DNA of 64,000 nt from Flavimobilis soli (GTDB taxonomy: Bacteria; Actinomycetota; Actinomycetes; Actinomycetales; Cellulomonadaceae), in the NCBI RefSeq assembly GCF_002564025.1, contig NZ_PDJH01000001.1, forward strand, positions 1,178,001 to 1,242,000, read 5' to 3'. Below, piece by piece: positions 29,244-37,721 of the stretch. The position numbers and the translations under genes are program-made. The first letter of the stretch is position 1, and each line of letters starts with the position of its first letter. The notes beneath the pieces were generated by a model, which saw only the letters and a list, made by a program, of their open reading frames with translations, had not been told where the DNA came from and made no database searches.

Positions 29244-29963
29244 TCAGGCCTCGTCGGACTCCTCGAGGAGCTTCGTGGTGCGCGACTGGTCGAGCGGGAT
29301 GCCCGGGCCGTTCGTCGTCGTCAGCGTGGCCTTCGTGATGTAGCGGCCCTTCGAGGAGGACGGCTTCAGACGGAGGATCTCCTCGAGCGCTGCGCCGTAG
29401 TTCTCGACGAGCTGCGTCTCCGAGAAGGAGGCCTTGCCGATGATGAAGTGGAGGTTCGCGTGCTTGTCGACGCGGAACTCGATCTTTCCACCCTTGATGT
29501 CCTCGACGGCCTTGGCGACGTCCATGGTCACCGTGCCCGTCTTCGGGTTCGGCATGAGGCCGCGCGGACCGAGGACCTTACCGAGGCGACCGACCTTGCC
29601 CATGAGGTCCGGCGTCGCGACCGCGGCGTCGAAGTCGGTGTAGCCAGCGGCCACCTTCTCGATGAGCTCGTCGCCGCCGACCTCGTCAGCGCCGGCCGCA
29701 CGGGCCTGCTCTGCCTTCTCACCGTTCGCAAAGACCAGGACCCGAGCGGTCTTTCCGGTGCCGTGAGGAAGGTTGACGGTGCCACGGACCATCTGGTCCG
29801 CCTTGCGGGGGTCGACACCGAGGCGGAAGGCCACCTCGACGGTCGAGTCGAACTTCGTCGAGACGTTCTCCTTCGCGAGGCGCACGGCCTCGAGAGGGGC
29901 ATAGAGACGCTCGCGGTCGATCTTCTCTGCGGCCTTGCGGTAGGCCTTGCTGCGCGTTGCCAT
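29244..29963 (-). CDS. rplA: 50S ribosomal protein L1
   Basis: Ribosomal protein of 239 residues at the L1 stalk, which helps move the E-site tRNA and represses its own mRNA. The family segments [40 protein letters not shown] and [20 protein letters not shown] are clear. Length is normal. It follows rplK in the expected order. Confidence 0.98.
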   Translation of the reverse strand: MATRSKAYRKAAEKIDRERLYAPLEAVRLAKENVSTKFDSTVEVAFRLGVDPRKADQMVRGTVNLPHGTGKTARVLVFANGEKAEQARAAGADEVGGDELIEKVAAGYTDFDAAVATPDLMGKVGRLGKVLGPRGLMPNPKTGTVTMDVAKAVEDIKGGKIEFRVDKHANLHFIIGKASFSETQLVENYGAALEEILRLKPSSSKGRYITKATLTTTNGPGIPLDQSRTTKLLEESDEA

Positions 29964-30068
29964 CTGCTTCTCCTGTTTCAGCAGTCGTGGTGCGGGTCCG
30001 CGCGGACCCTTCCACTGGGGGTTCTGGGGTGCTGCGGCCTCAAGCCGCAGCGGGTGACGCTAGGGCGT

Positions 30069-30500
30069 TCAGCCCTCGACGGTGATGCCCATGGAGCGGG
30101 CGGTGCCGGCGATGATCTTCGACGCGGCGTCGAGGTCGTTCGCATTGAGGTCCTCGAGCTTCGTCGATGCGATCTCGCGGACCTGGGCGGCCGTCAGCTT
30201 CGCCACCTTGGCGGTGTGCGGGGTCGCGGAGCCCTTGTCGACGCCGGCGGCCTTCTTGATGAGCTCGGCGGCCGGCGGGGTCTTCGTGATGAACGTGAAG
30301 GAACGGTCTTCGTAGACCGTGATCTCCACGGGGATCACGTTGCCACGCTGCGACTCGGTGGCCGCGTTGTAGGCCTTGCAGAACTCCATGATGTTGACGC
30401 CGTGCTGACCCAGCGCGGGGCCGATCGGCGGCGCAGGGTTGGCAGCACCAGCCTGGATCTGGAGCTTGATCAGGCCTGCGACCTTCTTCTTGGGAGGCAT
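30069..30500 (-). CDS. rplK: 50S ribosomal protein L11
   Basis: Protein of 143 residues at the GTPase-associated centre and the target region for thiopeptides. The N-terminal motif [20 protein letters not shown] and the C-terminal [12 protein letters not shown] are intact. It lies between nusG and rplA. Length is normal. Confidence 0.98.
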
Positions 30501-30567
30501 TCTCGGGTCCTTCTTGTGATGACTGCAGGTTCGGCACCGCCCGTGCGACGGCGCCGGTGGGTTCGAC

Positions 30568-31323
30568 TCAGATCTTGGCGACCTGGTTGAACGAGAGCTC
30601 GACCGGAGTCTCCCGGCCGAAGATCGAGACCAGCACCTTGAGCTTCTGGGCCTCGGCGTTGATCTCGGAAATCGTGGCGGGCAGCGTCTCGAACGGACCG
30701 TCGGTCACGGTCACGGACTCGCCCACGGTGAAGTCGACGACGATCGCGCCTGCGGCCGGCTTCGAGGTCTTGGCGACCTCGGGCTTCGGCGCGAGCGACG
30801 GAGCGAGCATCGAGAAGACCTCGTCGAAGGTCAGCGGGACGGGCTGGTGGGTGTGCCCCACGAAGCCGGTCACGCCGGGCGTGTGGCGCACCGCGCCCCA
30901 CGACTCGTCGGTGAGGTCCATGCGCACGAGGACGTACCCGGGGATGCGGACGCGACGGACGACCTTCTTCTGCGCGTTCTTGATCTCCGTCACCTCCTCC
31001 ATGGGCACCTCGACCTGGAAGATGTAGTCCTCCATGTTGAGGGACTGGGTGCGGTTCTCGAGGTTGACCTTCACGCGGTTCTCGTAGCCCGCGTAGGAGT
31101 GGATGACGTACCAGTCGCCGGGGAGGCGACGCAGCTCGGCCTTGAACTCCTCGACCGGGTCGACCTCGGCGTCCTCGTCAGCCTCGGGCGCAGCGTCCTG
31201 GTCAGCAGCGACGTCCTCGCCCTCGGTGGCCGAGACCTCAGCCTCGACAGCCGTGTCGTTCTCGTCGGCCTCGGCTGCGGGCGCGACGAACTCCTCCGCC
31301 GGCTCCAGCGATTCCTGGGACAC
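30568..31323 (-). CDS. nusG: Transcription elongation factor NusG
   Basis: NusG, about 251 residues, couples RNA polymerase to Rho and the ribosome. The actinobacterial acidic N-terminal extension (about 80 residues rich in Glu, Ala and Val) precedes the NGN domain ([40 protein letters not shown]). The KOW domain follows ([20 protein letters not shown]). GTG 31323 is chosen. The longer reading from 31386 would begin inside a strong hairpin and has no good ribosome site, but 31323 also has only a weak site, so the start is uncertain. Confidence 0.96.
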   Translation of the reverse strand: MSQESLEPAEEFVAPAAEADENDTAVEAEVSATEGEDVAADQDAAPEADEDAEVDPVEEFKAELRRLPGDWYVIHSYAGYENRVKVNLENRTQSLNMEDYIFQVEVPMEEVTEIKNAQKKVVRRVRIPGYVLVRMDLTDESWGAVRHTPGVTGFVGHTHQPVPLTFDEVFSMLAPSLAPKPEVAKTSKPAAGAIVVDFTVGESVTVTDGPFETLPATISEINAEAQKLKVLVSIFGRETPVELSFNQVAKI

Positions 31324-31366
31324 GTGGGGACCTGCTTTCTGCTGACTACTGACGAACGATGGTGAC

Positions 31367-31386
31367 GTGAGCGCCGGGGCGCTCAC
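31367..31386 (-). promoter_or_regulatory. Hairpin in the secE-nusG gap
   Basis: A perfect 9-bp inverted repeat with two loop bases (GTGAGCGCC / GGCGCTCAC) lies between the secE stop and the nusG start. No T-run follows, so it is more likely an mRNA processing or stabilising element than a terminator. It blocks use of the upstream ATG as a nusG start. Confidence 0.5.
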
Positions 31387-31417
31387 CTCGCGGGACGCGC
31401 CGTGGTGTTCGGCTCGG

Positions 31418-31696
31418 TCAGGCGCCGAACAGCCAGAGCATGAACTTGCCGACGCCCATGTCGACGACGGTGATGAAGGCCATCACGACGACGAGGAAGA
31501 CGAGGACGACGCCCGTGTACTGGAGCAGCTCCGAGCGCGTGGGCGTGGTGACCTTCTTGAGCTCGGCGACGACCTGGCGGACGAACAGCGCGACGCGCGC
31601 GAAGAACGACTTCTTCTTCGCCGAGCCCTTGCCCGACTTAGCGCCGCTCACCCGCGCAGCATCGGCGCTCGTCGCCTCAGGGGCAGATTCGCTCAC
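31418..31696 (-). CDS. secE: Preprotein translocase subunit SecE
   Basis: Small integral membrane subunit of SecYEG, about 92 residues. A charged N-terminus leads to [20 protein letters not shown], the amphipathic helix and hinge of SecE. One membrane helix follows ([16 protein letters not shown]). GTG 31696 is chosen for spacing to AGGG; GTG 31702 is an alternative that adds two residues. It lies directly downstream of tRNA-Trp, as in most actinobacteria. Confidence 0.95.
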   Translation of the reverse strand: MSESAPEATSADAARVSGAKSGKGSAKKKSFFARVALFVRQVVAELKKVTTPTRSELLQYTGVVLVFLVVVMAFITVVDMGVGKFMLWLFGA

Positions 31697-31806
31697 GTTC
31701 ACGTCCCTACGTCGCCGGCCTCGTCACTGCCTGCACCTACGGGGGATCGATCGACCCCTCCGAACTACTCGACCTGCCAGGCGGCTCGTGATCCGAGCAC
31801 CTCGCG

Positions 31807-31879
31807 CAGGGTAGACAGGACTCGAACCTGCAACCTGCGGTTTTGGAGACCGCTGCGCTACCAATTGCGCCACTACCCT
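31807..31879 (-). tRNA. tRNA-Trp (CCA)
   Basis: A 73-base cloverleaf on the minus strand. The acceptor AGGGTAG pairs with CTACCCT, the anticodon loop reads CTCCAAA with anticodon CCA, and the T loop is GGTTCGAGTCC. The 3' CCA is not encoded. Its place upstream of secE is the classic arrangement. Confidence 0.97.
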
Positions 31880-32028
31880 TCGGGATCGACCCCGTCTCCG
31901 AGCGGTCTGCGGGCGCGGACCATCAGAGTGGATATCAACCACCGACAGGACACTGTACCCGCTGCGCACCACGACACCCAAACCGGGCTGCCCCCCCGCA
32001 CAGAGGTGTGCTCTGCGACACTGGGCTG

Positions 32029-33081
32029 ATGCGAGACCTCGCGACCTTGCCGAAGGCGCACCTCCACCTGCACTTCACCGGGTCCATGCGTCCGACGACG
32101 CTCGTCGACCTGGCGCAGCGCCACGGGATCCGTCTCCCCGCCGCCCTCCTGAGCGGCACCCCGCTCCAGGTCGCCGCGACCGAGCGCGGCTGGTTCCGCT
32201 TCCAGCGCCTGTACGACGCGGCCCGCGCGTGCGTCCGCACCGAGGCCGACATGCGGCGCATCGTCCGGGAGGCCGCCGAGGACGACGCGGCCGAGGGCTC
32301 GGGCCGGCTCGAGATCCAGGTCGACCCGACGTCGTACGCCCCTCACGTCGGCGGCATCACGCCCGCGCTCGAGATCGTGCTCGACGAGGCGCGCGCGGCG
32401 TCCGCCGCCACGGGCACCGAGGTCGCCGTGATCGTGGCGGCGTCGCGGATGCGGCACCCCCTCGAGGCTCGCACGCTCGCCCGGCTCGCCGTGCGGTACG
32501 CGGGCACGGGACCAGGCGAGGTCGTCGGCTTCGGTCTCTCGAACGACGAGCGCCGCGGCCGCACGGACGAGTTCGCGCACGCGTTCCGCATCGCCGCTCG
32601 CGGGGGCCTCGCGAGCGTGCCGCACGGCGGCGAGCTCCTCGGCCCCGACCATCTCGAGGTGGTTCTCGCCGAGCTCGGGCCCCGCCGCCTCGGGCACGGG
32701 GTGAGAGCCGCCGAGGACCCGCGCCTGCTCGAGACGATCGTGCGCGCCGACGTGGCGCTCGAGGTGTGCCCGTCGTCGAACGTGTCGCTCGGCGTCTACG
32801 AGAAGGCAGCCGACGTGCCGCTGACCACGCTCCTGGACGCCGGCGCCCAGGTCGCGCTCGGCGCCGACGACCCGCTCCTGTTCGGCAGCCGCCTGACCGC
32901 GCAGTACGAGGTCGCCCGCCGCGAGCACGGCCTCGACGACGCCGCCCTCGCCGACCTCGCCCGCGCGTCCGTGCGCGCCTCGCGCGCGAGCGACGCAACG
33001 GTCGCCCGGCTGCTCGCAGGGATCGACGAGTGGCTCGCCGCTCCCCCGCCGTCGGCGCCAGCCGGCGACGACGCGCCATGA
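32029..33081 (+). CDS. Adenosine deaminase-like hydrolase
   Basis: Metal-dependent deaminase family protein of 350 residues. Family motifs are KAHLHLHFTGS (HxH metal ligands), SVPHGGELLGPDHL, RLGHGVRAAED, EVCPSSNVSLGVY and VALGADDPLLFGS, in the correct order. This supports purine (adenosine or adenine) deamination; the exact substrate cannot be read from the sequence. The ATG is followed by conserved LPKAHLHLH. Its stop overlaps the histidine-kinase start (ATGA), yet a metabolic link with that kinase is not evident. Confidence 0.9.
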   Translation: MRDLATLPKAHLHLHFTGSMRPTTLVDLAQRHGIRLPAALLSGTPLQVAATERGWFRFQRLYDAARACVRTEADMRRIVREAAEDDAAEGSGRLEIQVDPTSYAPHVGGITPALEIVLDEARAASAATGTEVAVIVAASRMRHPLEARTLARLAVRYAGTGPGEVVGFGLSNDERRGRTDEFAHAFRIAARGGLASVPHGGELLGPDHLEVVLAELGPRRLGHGVRAAEDPRLLETIVRADVALEVCPSSNVSLGVYEKAADVPLTTLLDAGAQVALGADDPLLFGSRLTAQYEVARREHGLDDAALADLARASVRASRASDATVARLLAGIDEWLAAPPPSAPAGDDAP

Positions 33082-34673
33082 CCCCCACGGGCGACGACGC
33101 CGCACGCCGCCGCGGACCGTGGGCACGCCTGCGGACCGCGATCGACCGCACGTCCGTGCGCACGCGCGTCCTCGTCACCGTGCTCACGCTCAGCGCCGTC
33201 GGCATGCTCCTCGCCGCCTCGACCGCCCTCGCCCTCCAGACCCGCGCCGCGGACGACCGCATGGACGGCGACCTCCTCCTGCGGCTCGAGGCGTTCACGA
33301 CCCTCGCCGAGTCCGGGACCGACCCGAGCACCGGGCGCCCGTTCGGGTCCGCGCGCGACCTCGTCTACGCGTCCATGCGTCTGACGGTCCCCGGCCCCAA
33401 CGAGGGCATGGTCGGACTCGTCGGCGACAAGGTCGCGCTGACCGCGCCGCGCTCCGTCGCGCTGCGCCTCGAGGACGACCCCCAGCTCGTCGCCGCCCTC
33501 GCCGGCGCGACGACCGCCCCGTCCGCCTCGCTGCGCACGACCCGCACGGAGCAGCGCACCTACCGCTACGTCGTCGTGCCCGTGCACGTCGTGCCGCCCG
33601 CCGGCGTGCCCGCCGAGAGCGTCGCTGCGACGCACGGCGCGCTCGTCGTCGCGTACGACCGCGACGAGGAGCGCTCGCGCTCGACCCAGGTGTTCTCCAC
33701 GCTCGCCCTCATGAGCGTCGTCGCGCTCGTCGCCGTCGGCGCGATCGGCTGGTTCGTCGCGGGTCGGCTCCTCGCGCCGATCCGGCGGCTCGACGAGACC
33801 GCGCGCCGGATCTCCGAGTCCGACCTGACGCTGCGCATCCCTGTCACCGGCGAGGACGACCTCGCCCGCCTCACGGCGACCGTCAACGCGATGCTCGACC
33901 GGCTCGAGGGCGTGTTCCGTTCGCAGCGCACGCTGCTGGAGGACGTCGGGCACGAGCTGCGCACGCCGCTGACGATCGTCCGGGGGCACCTCGAGCTCAT
34001 GGACGCAGCCGACCCGCAGGACGCCGCCGCGACCCGCGAGGTCGCGCTCTCGGAGCTCGCGCGCATGAGCCGCCTCGTCGACGACCTCATGACGCTCGCC
34101 CGGATCGACCGCCCCGACTTCGTGCGACCGACCCCGACCGACGTCGGGCGCCTCACCGACGACCTCCTGGACACCCTGCGCCCGCTCGCGGAGCGCCGCT
34201 GGCTCGTCGACGCGCGCGCCGACGGCGTCGCCGACCTCGACGAGCAGCGCATCACGCAGGCGGTCGTCCAGCTCGTCGCCAACGCGGTGCGGCACTCACC
34301 CGACGGGGCCGTCGTCGCGATCGGCTCCGAGACAGACCCGGACGGCACGTGGCGCATCTGGGTGCGCGACGAGGGCGAGGGCATCGCCCTCGAGGAGCAG
34401 CCGCGGATCTTCGACCGCTTCCACCGGGGGGCCGCGCGCGACGACAGCGAGGGGTCCGGGATCGGCCTGTCGATCGTCTCGGCGATCGCCGCCGCGCACG
34501 GCGGCTCGGTCACCGTCCGCTCGCAGCCCGGGCACGGAGCGACGTTCACGATCACCGCCCCCGGTCCTGCGGCTCGCCGTCCCGCAGCCGGCGGGCGCGA
34601 CGAGGTCGACGAGCGCGACAATGAGAGTCCCCGGACGGAAGGAGGCCACGATGGCATCGATCCTCGTCATTGA
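33078..34673 (+). CDS. Sensor histidine kinase
   Basis: Membrane kinase of 531 residues. A first membrane helix (VLVTVLTLSAVGMLLAA), an extracytoplasmic sensor of about 150 residues and a second helix (LALMSVVALVAVGAIGWFVA) are followed by HAMP (LLAPIRRLDETARRISESDL). The HisKA box is LLEDVGHELRTPLTIVRGHL (phospho-acceptor His). The ATPase domain has N box LVANAVRHSPDG, G1 RDEGEGIAL and G2 GSGIGLSIV. It is the partner of the response regulator that starts inside its 3' end. The ligand is unknown. Confidence 0.95.
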   Translation: MTPTGDDAARRRGPWARLRTAIDRTSVRTRVLVTVLTLSAVGMLLAASTALALQTRAADDRMDGDLLLRLEAFTTLAESGTDPSTGRPFGSARDLVYASMRLTVPGPNEGMVGLVGDKVALTAPRSVALRLEDDPQLVAALAGATTAPSASLRTTRTEQRTYRYVVVPVHVVPPAGVPAESVAATHGALVVAYDRDEERSRSTQVFSTLALMSVVALVAVGAIGWFVAGRLLAPIRRLDETARRISESDLTLRIPVTGEDDLARLTATVNAMLDRLEGVFRSQRTLLEDVGHELRTPLTIVRGHLELMDAADPQDAAATREVALSELARMSRLVDDLMTLARIDRPDFVRPTPTDVGRLTDDLLDTLRPLAERRWLVDARADGVADLDEQRITQAVVQLVANAVRHSPDGAVVAIGSETDPDGTWRIWVRDEGEGIALEEQPRIFDRFHRGAARDDSEGSGIGLSIVSAIAAAHGGSVTVRSQPGHGATFTITAPGPAARRPAAGGRDEVDERDNESPRTEGGHDGIDPRH

Positions 34674-35313
34674 GGACGAGGCACGCATCGCGTCCTTCGT
34701 CGTCAAGGGGCTCACCGCGGCCGGCTTCAGCTGCACCGCCGTCTCGACGGCCGCCGAGGGCTTCGACCACGCCCAGTCCGGCCACTTCGACCTCGTCGTC
34801 CTCGACCTGGGCCTGCCCGACGAGGACGGCTTCGCGCTGCTCGACCGCATCCGCGGGACCGGCAACACCGTCCCGGTCATCATCCTGACGGCGCGCGGGT
34901 CGGCTGCGGACACGGTCGCCGGGCTCGAGGGTGGCGCCGACGACTACATGACGAAGCCGTTCGGCTTCGACGAGCTGCTCGCGCGCATCCGCCTGCGGCT
35001 GCGTACCGAGGCCGGCGGCGCCGAGCCGACGGTGCTGCGGCACGGCGGCCTGTCCCTCGACCTGCGCTCACGACGAGCGTCGCTCGACGGCGTCTCGGTC
35101 GATCTCTCGGCGCGCGAGTTCACGCTGCTGGAGACGTTCCTCCGCAACCCCGAGCAGGTGCTCAGCCGAGAGCAGCTGCTGTCGCGCGTGTGGGGCTACG
35201 ACTTCGACCCGGGGTCCAACGTCGTCGACGTCTACGTGCGGTACCTGCGGCAGAAGCTCGGGGCGACCGTCGTCACGACCGTGCGGGGCATGGGCTACCG
35301 GCTCGGCGCCTGA
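34651..35313 (+). CDS. OmpR-family response regulator
   Basis: Regulator of 220 residues. The receiver has phospho-acceptor Asp in LVVLDLGLPDEDG and conserved KPFGFDELLARIR. The winged-helix output domain has DLSAREFTLLETFLRNPEQV and VVDVYVRYLRQKLG. GGAAGGAGG stands before the ATG at 34651, which lies inside the kinase 3' end (23-base overlap). A likely target is the adjacent SPVSxK-repeat gene, whose upstream region has two copies of an inverted repeat. Confidence 0.95.
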   Translation: MASILVIEDEARIASFVVKGLTAAGFSCTAVSTAAEGFDHAQSGHFDLVVLDLGLPDEDGFALLDRIRGTGNTVPVIILTARGSAADTVAGLEGGADDYMTKPFGFDELLARIRLRLRTEAGGAEPTVLRHGGLSLDLRSRRASLDGVSVDLSAREFTLLETFLRNPEQVLSREQLLSRVWGYDFDPGSNVVDVYVRYLRQKLGATVVTTVRGMGYRLGA

Positions 35314-35370
35314 GGCTCTCGCGCCTCGGCCGCGCCCGCGGCCACCGGGACGCCGGCGCCCTGAGGACGA

Positions 35371-35409
35371 CGATGCCCAGGAGCGCCGTCGCGGCGCTCC
35401 TGGGCATCG
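35371..35409. terminator. Bidirectional terminator between response regulator and repeat protein
   Basis: A 17-bp perfect stem (35371-35387 with 35393-35409) and a five-base loop stand between two convergent genes. It serves the two-component operon and the SPVSxK gene. Confidence 0.85.
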
Positions 35410-35419
35410 GGGCTGGTGC

Positions 35420-35941
35420 TCAGTCCGCCGAGCGTGCGCTCGGCGCCGACTTCGCGGAGACCGGACTCTTGGCGGATACCGGGCTCTTGGGCGACACCGG
35501 GCTCTTGGCCGAGACCGGGCTCTTCACGGAAACCGGCGACTTCACCGACACCGGGCTGTTCACAGTCTTGGGCGACACGGGCGACTTCGTCGAGACGGGC
35601 GACGGCGTCGTGCGCGGGCTCGGGGTGGTGACGGGCGAGACGACCGTCTGCGGGGACGCGGCAGAGACCACCGAGACCGGCGACGTGACCGTGCCCGGGG
35701 TGATCACCGTGACCGTCGTCGTCGTGCTGACCGGGTTGACGAGCGTCGCCCGGTCGGCGACGTCCCTCGCGGCGCGCGTGACCGCCGCGACGTCCTGCGC
35801 GGCGGCGCTCGCTCCGGCGACCTGGACGGCGGGGGCCACGTCGCGGGCCGGAGCGTCCTGCGCGGCTGCGGCAGCGACCGACGCGCCTCCACCGAGAACA
35901 CCGATGACTCCCGTGACGATCCACACGCGGGGCTGGCTCAT
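35420..35941 (-). CDS. Secreted SPVSxK-repeat protein
   Basis: Protein of 173 residues with a signal-like segment (VWIVTGVIGVLGGGASVAAA), a short Ala/Asp helix region and a long Ser/Pro/Val/Lys tail. The tail repeats SPVSxK (SVKSPVSVKSPVSAKSPVS) about eight times. It has no Cys and no domain. Such tails resemble wall-spanning or DNA/teichoic-acid-contacting stalks. The ATG at 35941 has GGAG upstream and begins at the signal. It is convergent with the response regulator and is a candidate target of it. Function is unknown. Confidence 0.72.
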   Translation of the reverse strand: MSQPRVWIVTGVIGVLGGGASVAAAAAQDAPARDVAPAVQVAGASAAAQDVAAVTRAARDVADRATLVNPVSTTTTVTVITPGTVTSPVSVVSAASPQTVVSPVTTPSPRTTPSPVSTKSPVSPKTVNSPVSVKSPVSVKSPVSAKSPVSPKSPVSAKSPVSAKSAPSARSAD

Positions 35942-36039
35942 GACTGGCTCCGTTCTCCGGCCGCGGCCGGCTTCGCGTCCCCTTCCGGGGCTTCCTGGAT
36001 CGATCATGAACGTCTCGTGTGAGGAGACCGGGAGGCCTG

Positions 36040-36057
36040 GATGAGATCCCTCTCATC
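36040..36057. promoter_or_regulatory. Operator-like inverted repeat, copy 1
   Basis: GATGAGA-TCCC-TCTCATC, perfect 7-bp arms, lies about 100 bases upstream of the SPVSxK-repeat gene. It matches copy 2 in arms and spacing (ATGAGA-N4-TCTCAT), so it is a likely regulator site. Confidence 0.5.
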
Positions 36058-36122
36058 TTCTCGCGCCGCCGGCTCGGCACGCACGCCTCGCACGACAGCA
36101 CAGCGCTTGGTGCGGACATGAG

Positions 36123-36157
36123 GAGGGCCCGTCGTCCGGGGGAAACGACGGGCCCTC
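36123..36157. terminator. Terminator-like hairpin
   Basis: A 13-bp perfect stem (36123-36135 with 36145-36157) and nine-base loop. It probably ends the phosphotransferase transcript on the minus strand, about 200 bases after its stop. Confidence 0.7.
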
Positions 36158-36312
36158 AGAGCCCTCCGGCCAGGGGAAACCGGGGGCTACTTCATCCATC
36201 GGCCCATGGCCGAGGCGTCCGTTCGACCGAGGCGCGACAGGGAACGCTGCCGTCGATCTCTTCGGACATTTCTATTCTTACGGCACCTGCCGGGATGTGC
36301 GACCTGAGAGCG

Positions 36313-36330
36313 CATGAGATTGCTCTCATG
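36313..36330. promoter_or_regulatory. Operator-like inverted repeat, copy 2
   Basis: CATGAGA-TTGC-TCTCATG, perfect 7-bp arms with the same four-base spacing as copy 1. It lies 24 bases beyond the phosphotransferase stop. Confidence 0.45.
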
Positions 36331-36353
36331 TTGCCGAGGGCGAACACGCAGCC

Positions 36354-37610
36354 CTAGTCGCGTACCTCGGCGAGCAGCTGCTCGGCTGTGGCGAGACGTC
36401 CGAGAGCATCCGTCCGGGCCGCCTCGCTCGTGTCGTTCGCGGGCATGCTCGCGAGGAGCGACAGGACGACGCCCGCCGCCCGCACGCGCAGGGCACCCGG
36501 GTGGACGGCCGTGTCGAAGACCGACATCCACCGGCGCAGGGTCGTCGGCACGTGCGGGTACGTCTCCGGTGCCAGGCACGGGAGCACCGCCATGTGGCCC
36601 AAGAGGCACGCGAGGTCGTCGACCCGCTGCCCGGGACCGATCGTGTCCACGTCGAGGAGCGCCGTCACCGCCGCCCCCGTCATGAGGATGTTGGCAGCGT
36701 GGAAGTCCCCGTGCGTCGGGACCACGGGGCCGCGCGGGAAGCGCTCGATGAGCGACGCGATCCGCGCCTCGAGGCTGCGGATACGCTCGGCCTGGTCCGG
36801 CAGCACGTTGCACGCCGCATCGGCGTAGTGGGCCGAGCGCTCGGCCCACGGCCGCCGCAGCGGGAGCGTCACGGCGTCCGGGTGGATCGCGTCGAGGCAC
36901 GCGAGCAGGTCGCGCGGATCGACGTTCGCCGCGCCGTCACGCGCGAGCAGCTCCGGGAGCGGCTCACCCTGTGCCTGCGGGAACACGAGGACCGACTCGT
37001 CCCACACGTCGAGCACCGGCGGCGCACCTGCCGGCTCGGCATAGCGGTTGCGGGCGAGCAGCCCGTCGAGCTGGTCCGGGCGCACGACCTTGAGGAAGAC
37101 GCGACGCCGCTGCGACGTCAGGCTCAGCACCGCACGGCGCATGGGCCGGTAGCCGATGAGCTCGAGGACGGCGGTGCCCGGGTCCTCGTCGAGGCGGGTG
37201 CGCGCCGCGGCGCGCGTCACGTCCGACGCGATCGGCAGGCCTGGCAGCGCAGGGTCGGCCGGGTGCTTCCACGCGTGCAGCACGCGCTCGCCGTTCTGCA
37301 GACGCACGATGCCGCTGCCGGGAGCGATCGGTTCCTCGACCTGGCCCGTCGTCAGGAGGATGTACTCGGCCCGTTCGAGCGGGTCCGCCTCGGTCGCGAC
37401 GCGCGCGTCGAAACCGACGGTCACCCCGGCTCCAGGACGGTGGTGCACCTCGTGCACGACCGCCGACACGAGCGTCGCGCCCGCGGAGCGAACGACGGCG
37501 TCGAGCGCAGCCAGCCCTTCAGGTCCCGTGAGCCAGCCGATGTCGGCCGTCTCCTGCTCGGCCCGCTGCGCCCGCGTGAGCCGCGGCGCAGAGGTCGCGA
37601 TCGTCGTCAT
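36354..37610 (-). CDS. APH-like phosphotransferase
   Basis: Protein of 418 residues with the aminoglycoside-phosphotransferase/choline-kinase fold in its C-terminal half. The catalytic loop is VPTHGDFHAANIL and the metal motif ALLDVDTIGPGQRVDDLACL. The N-terminal 150 residues look like a second, degenerate domain (VSAVVHEVHHRPGAGVTVGF). The ATG at 37610 is the most downstream good start; its ribosome site is weak. The substrate is unknown, and antibiotic resistance should not be assumed. It is followed by a hairpin and stands alone. Confidence 0.82.
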   Translation of the reverse strand: MTTIATSAPRLTRAQRAEQETADIGWLTGPEGLAALDAVVRSAGATLVSAVVHEVHHRPGAGVTVGFDARVATEADPLERAEYILLTTGQVEEPIAPGSGIVRLQNGERVLHAWKHPADPALPGLPIASDVTRAAARTRLDEDPGTAVLELIGYRPMRRAVLSLTSQRRRVFLKVVRPDQLDGLLARNRYAEPAGAPPVLDVWDESVLVFPQAQGEPLPELLARDGAANVDPRDLLACLDAIHPDAVTLPLRRPWAERSAHYADAACNVLPDQAERIRSLEARIASLIERFPRGPVVPTHGDFHAANILMTGAAVTALLDVDTIGPGQRVDDLACLLGHMAVLPCLAPETYPHVPTTLRRWMSVFDTAVHPGALRVRAAGVVLSLLASMPANDTSEAARTDALGRLATAEQLLAEVRD

Positions 37611-37721
37611 GTCTCCAGTAGACACCGACTCCCCGGCACCGCGCGCGTCAACAACCCACTCACTCACCCCGCCACCGCCCAGGAACACCCCGGGGCGTGG
37701 CACCGCCCGTGCTGCTGCTCG

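Larger units (their letters stand above)
35942..36353. other. 412-base intergenic region with two inverted repeats and a hairpin
   Basis: No gene is visible. It holds the SPVSxK promoter region, inverted repeats at 36040-36057 and 36313-36330, and a terminator-like hairpin at 36123-36157. Confidence 0.7.

Noticed and set aside
31324..31386. N-terminal extension of NusG from ATG 31386
   Set aside because: It would begin in a perfect hairpin, has no good ribosome site, and the extra residues do not resemble NusG.
33078..35313. VanRS-type antibiotic-resistance system
   Set aside because: No vanHAX or D-Ala ligase genes lie nearby and the sensor domain gives no specific evidence.
36354..37610. 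Aminoglycoside resistance gene
   Set aside because: The kinase fold is present but the protein is not close to a known resistance enzyme by visible motifs; many APH-like proteins act on other substrates.
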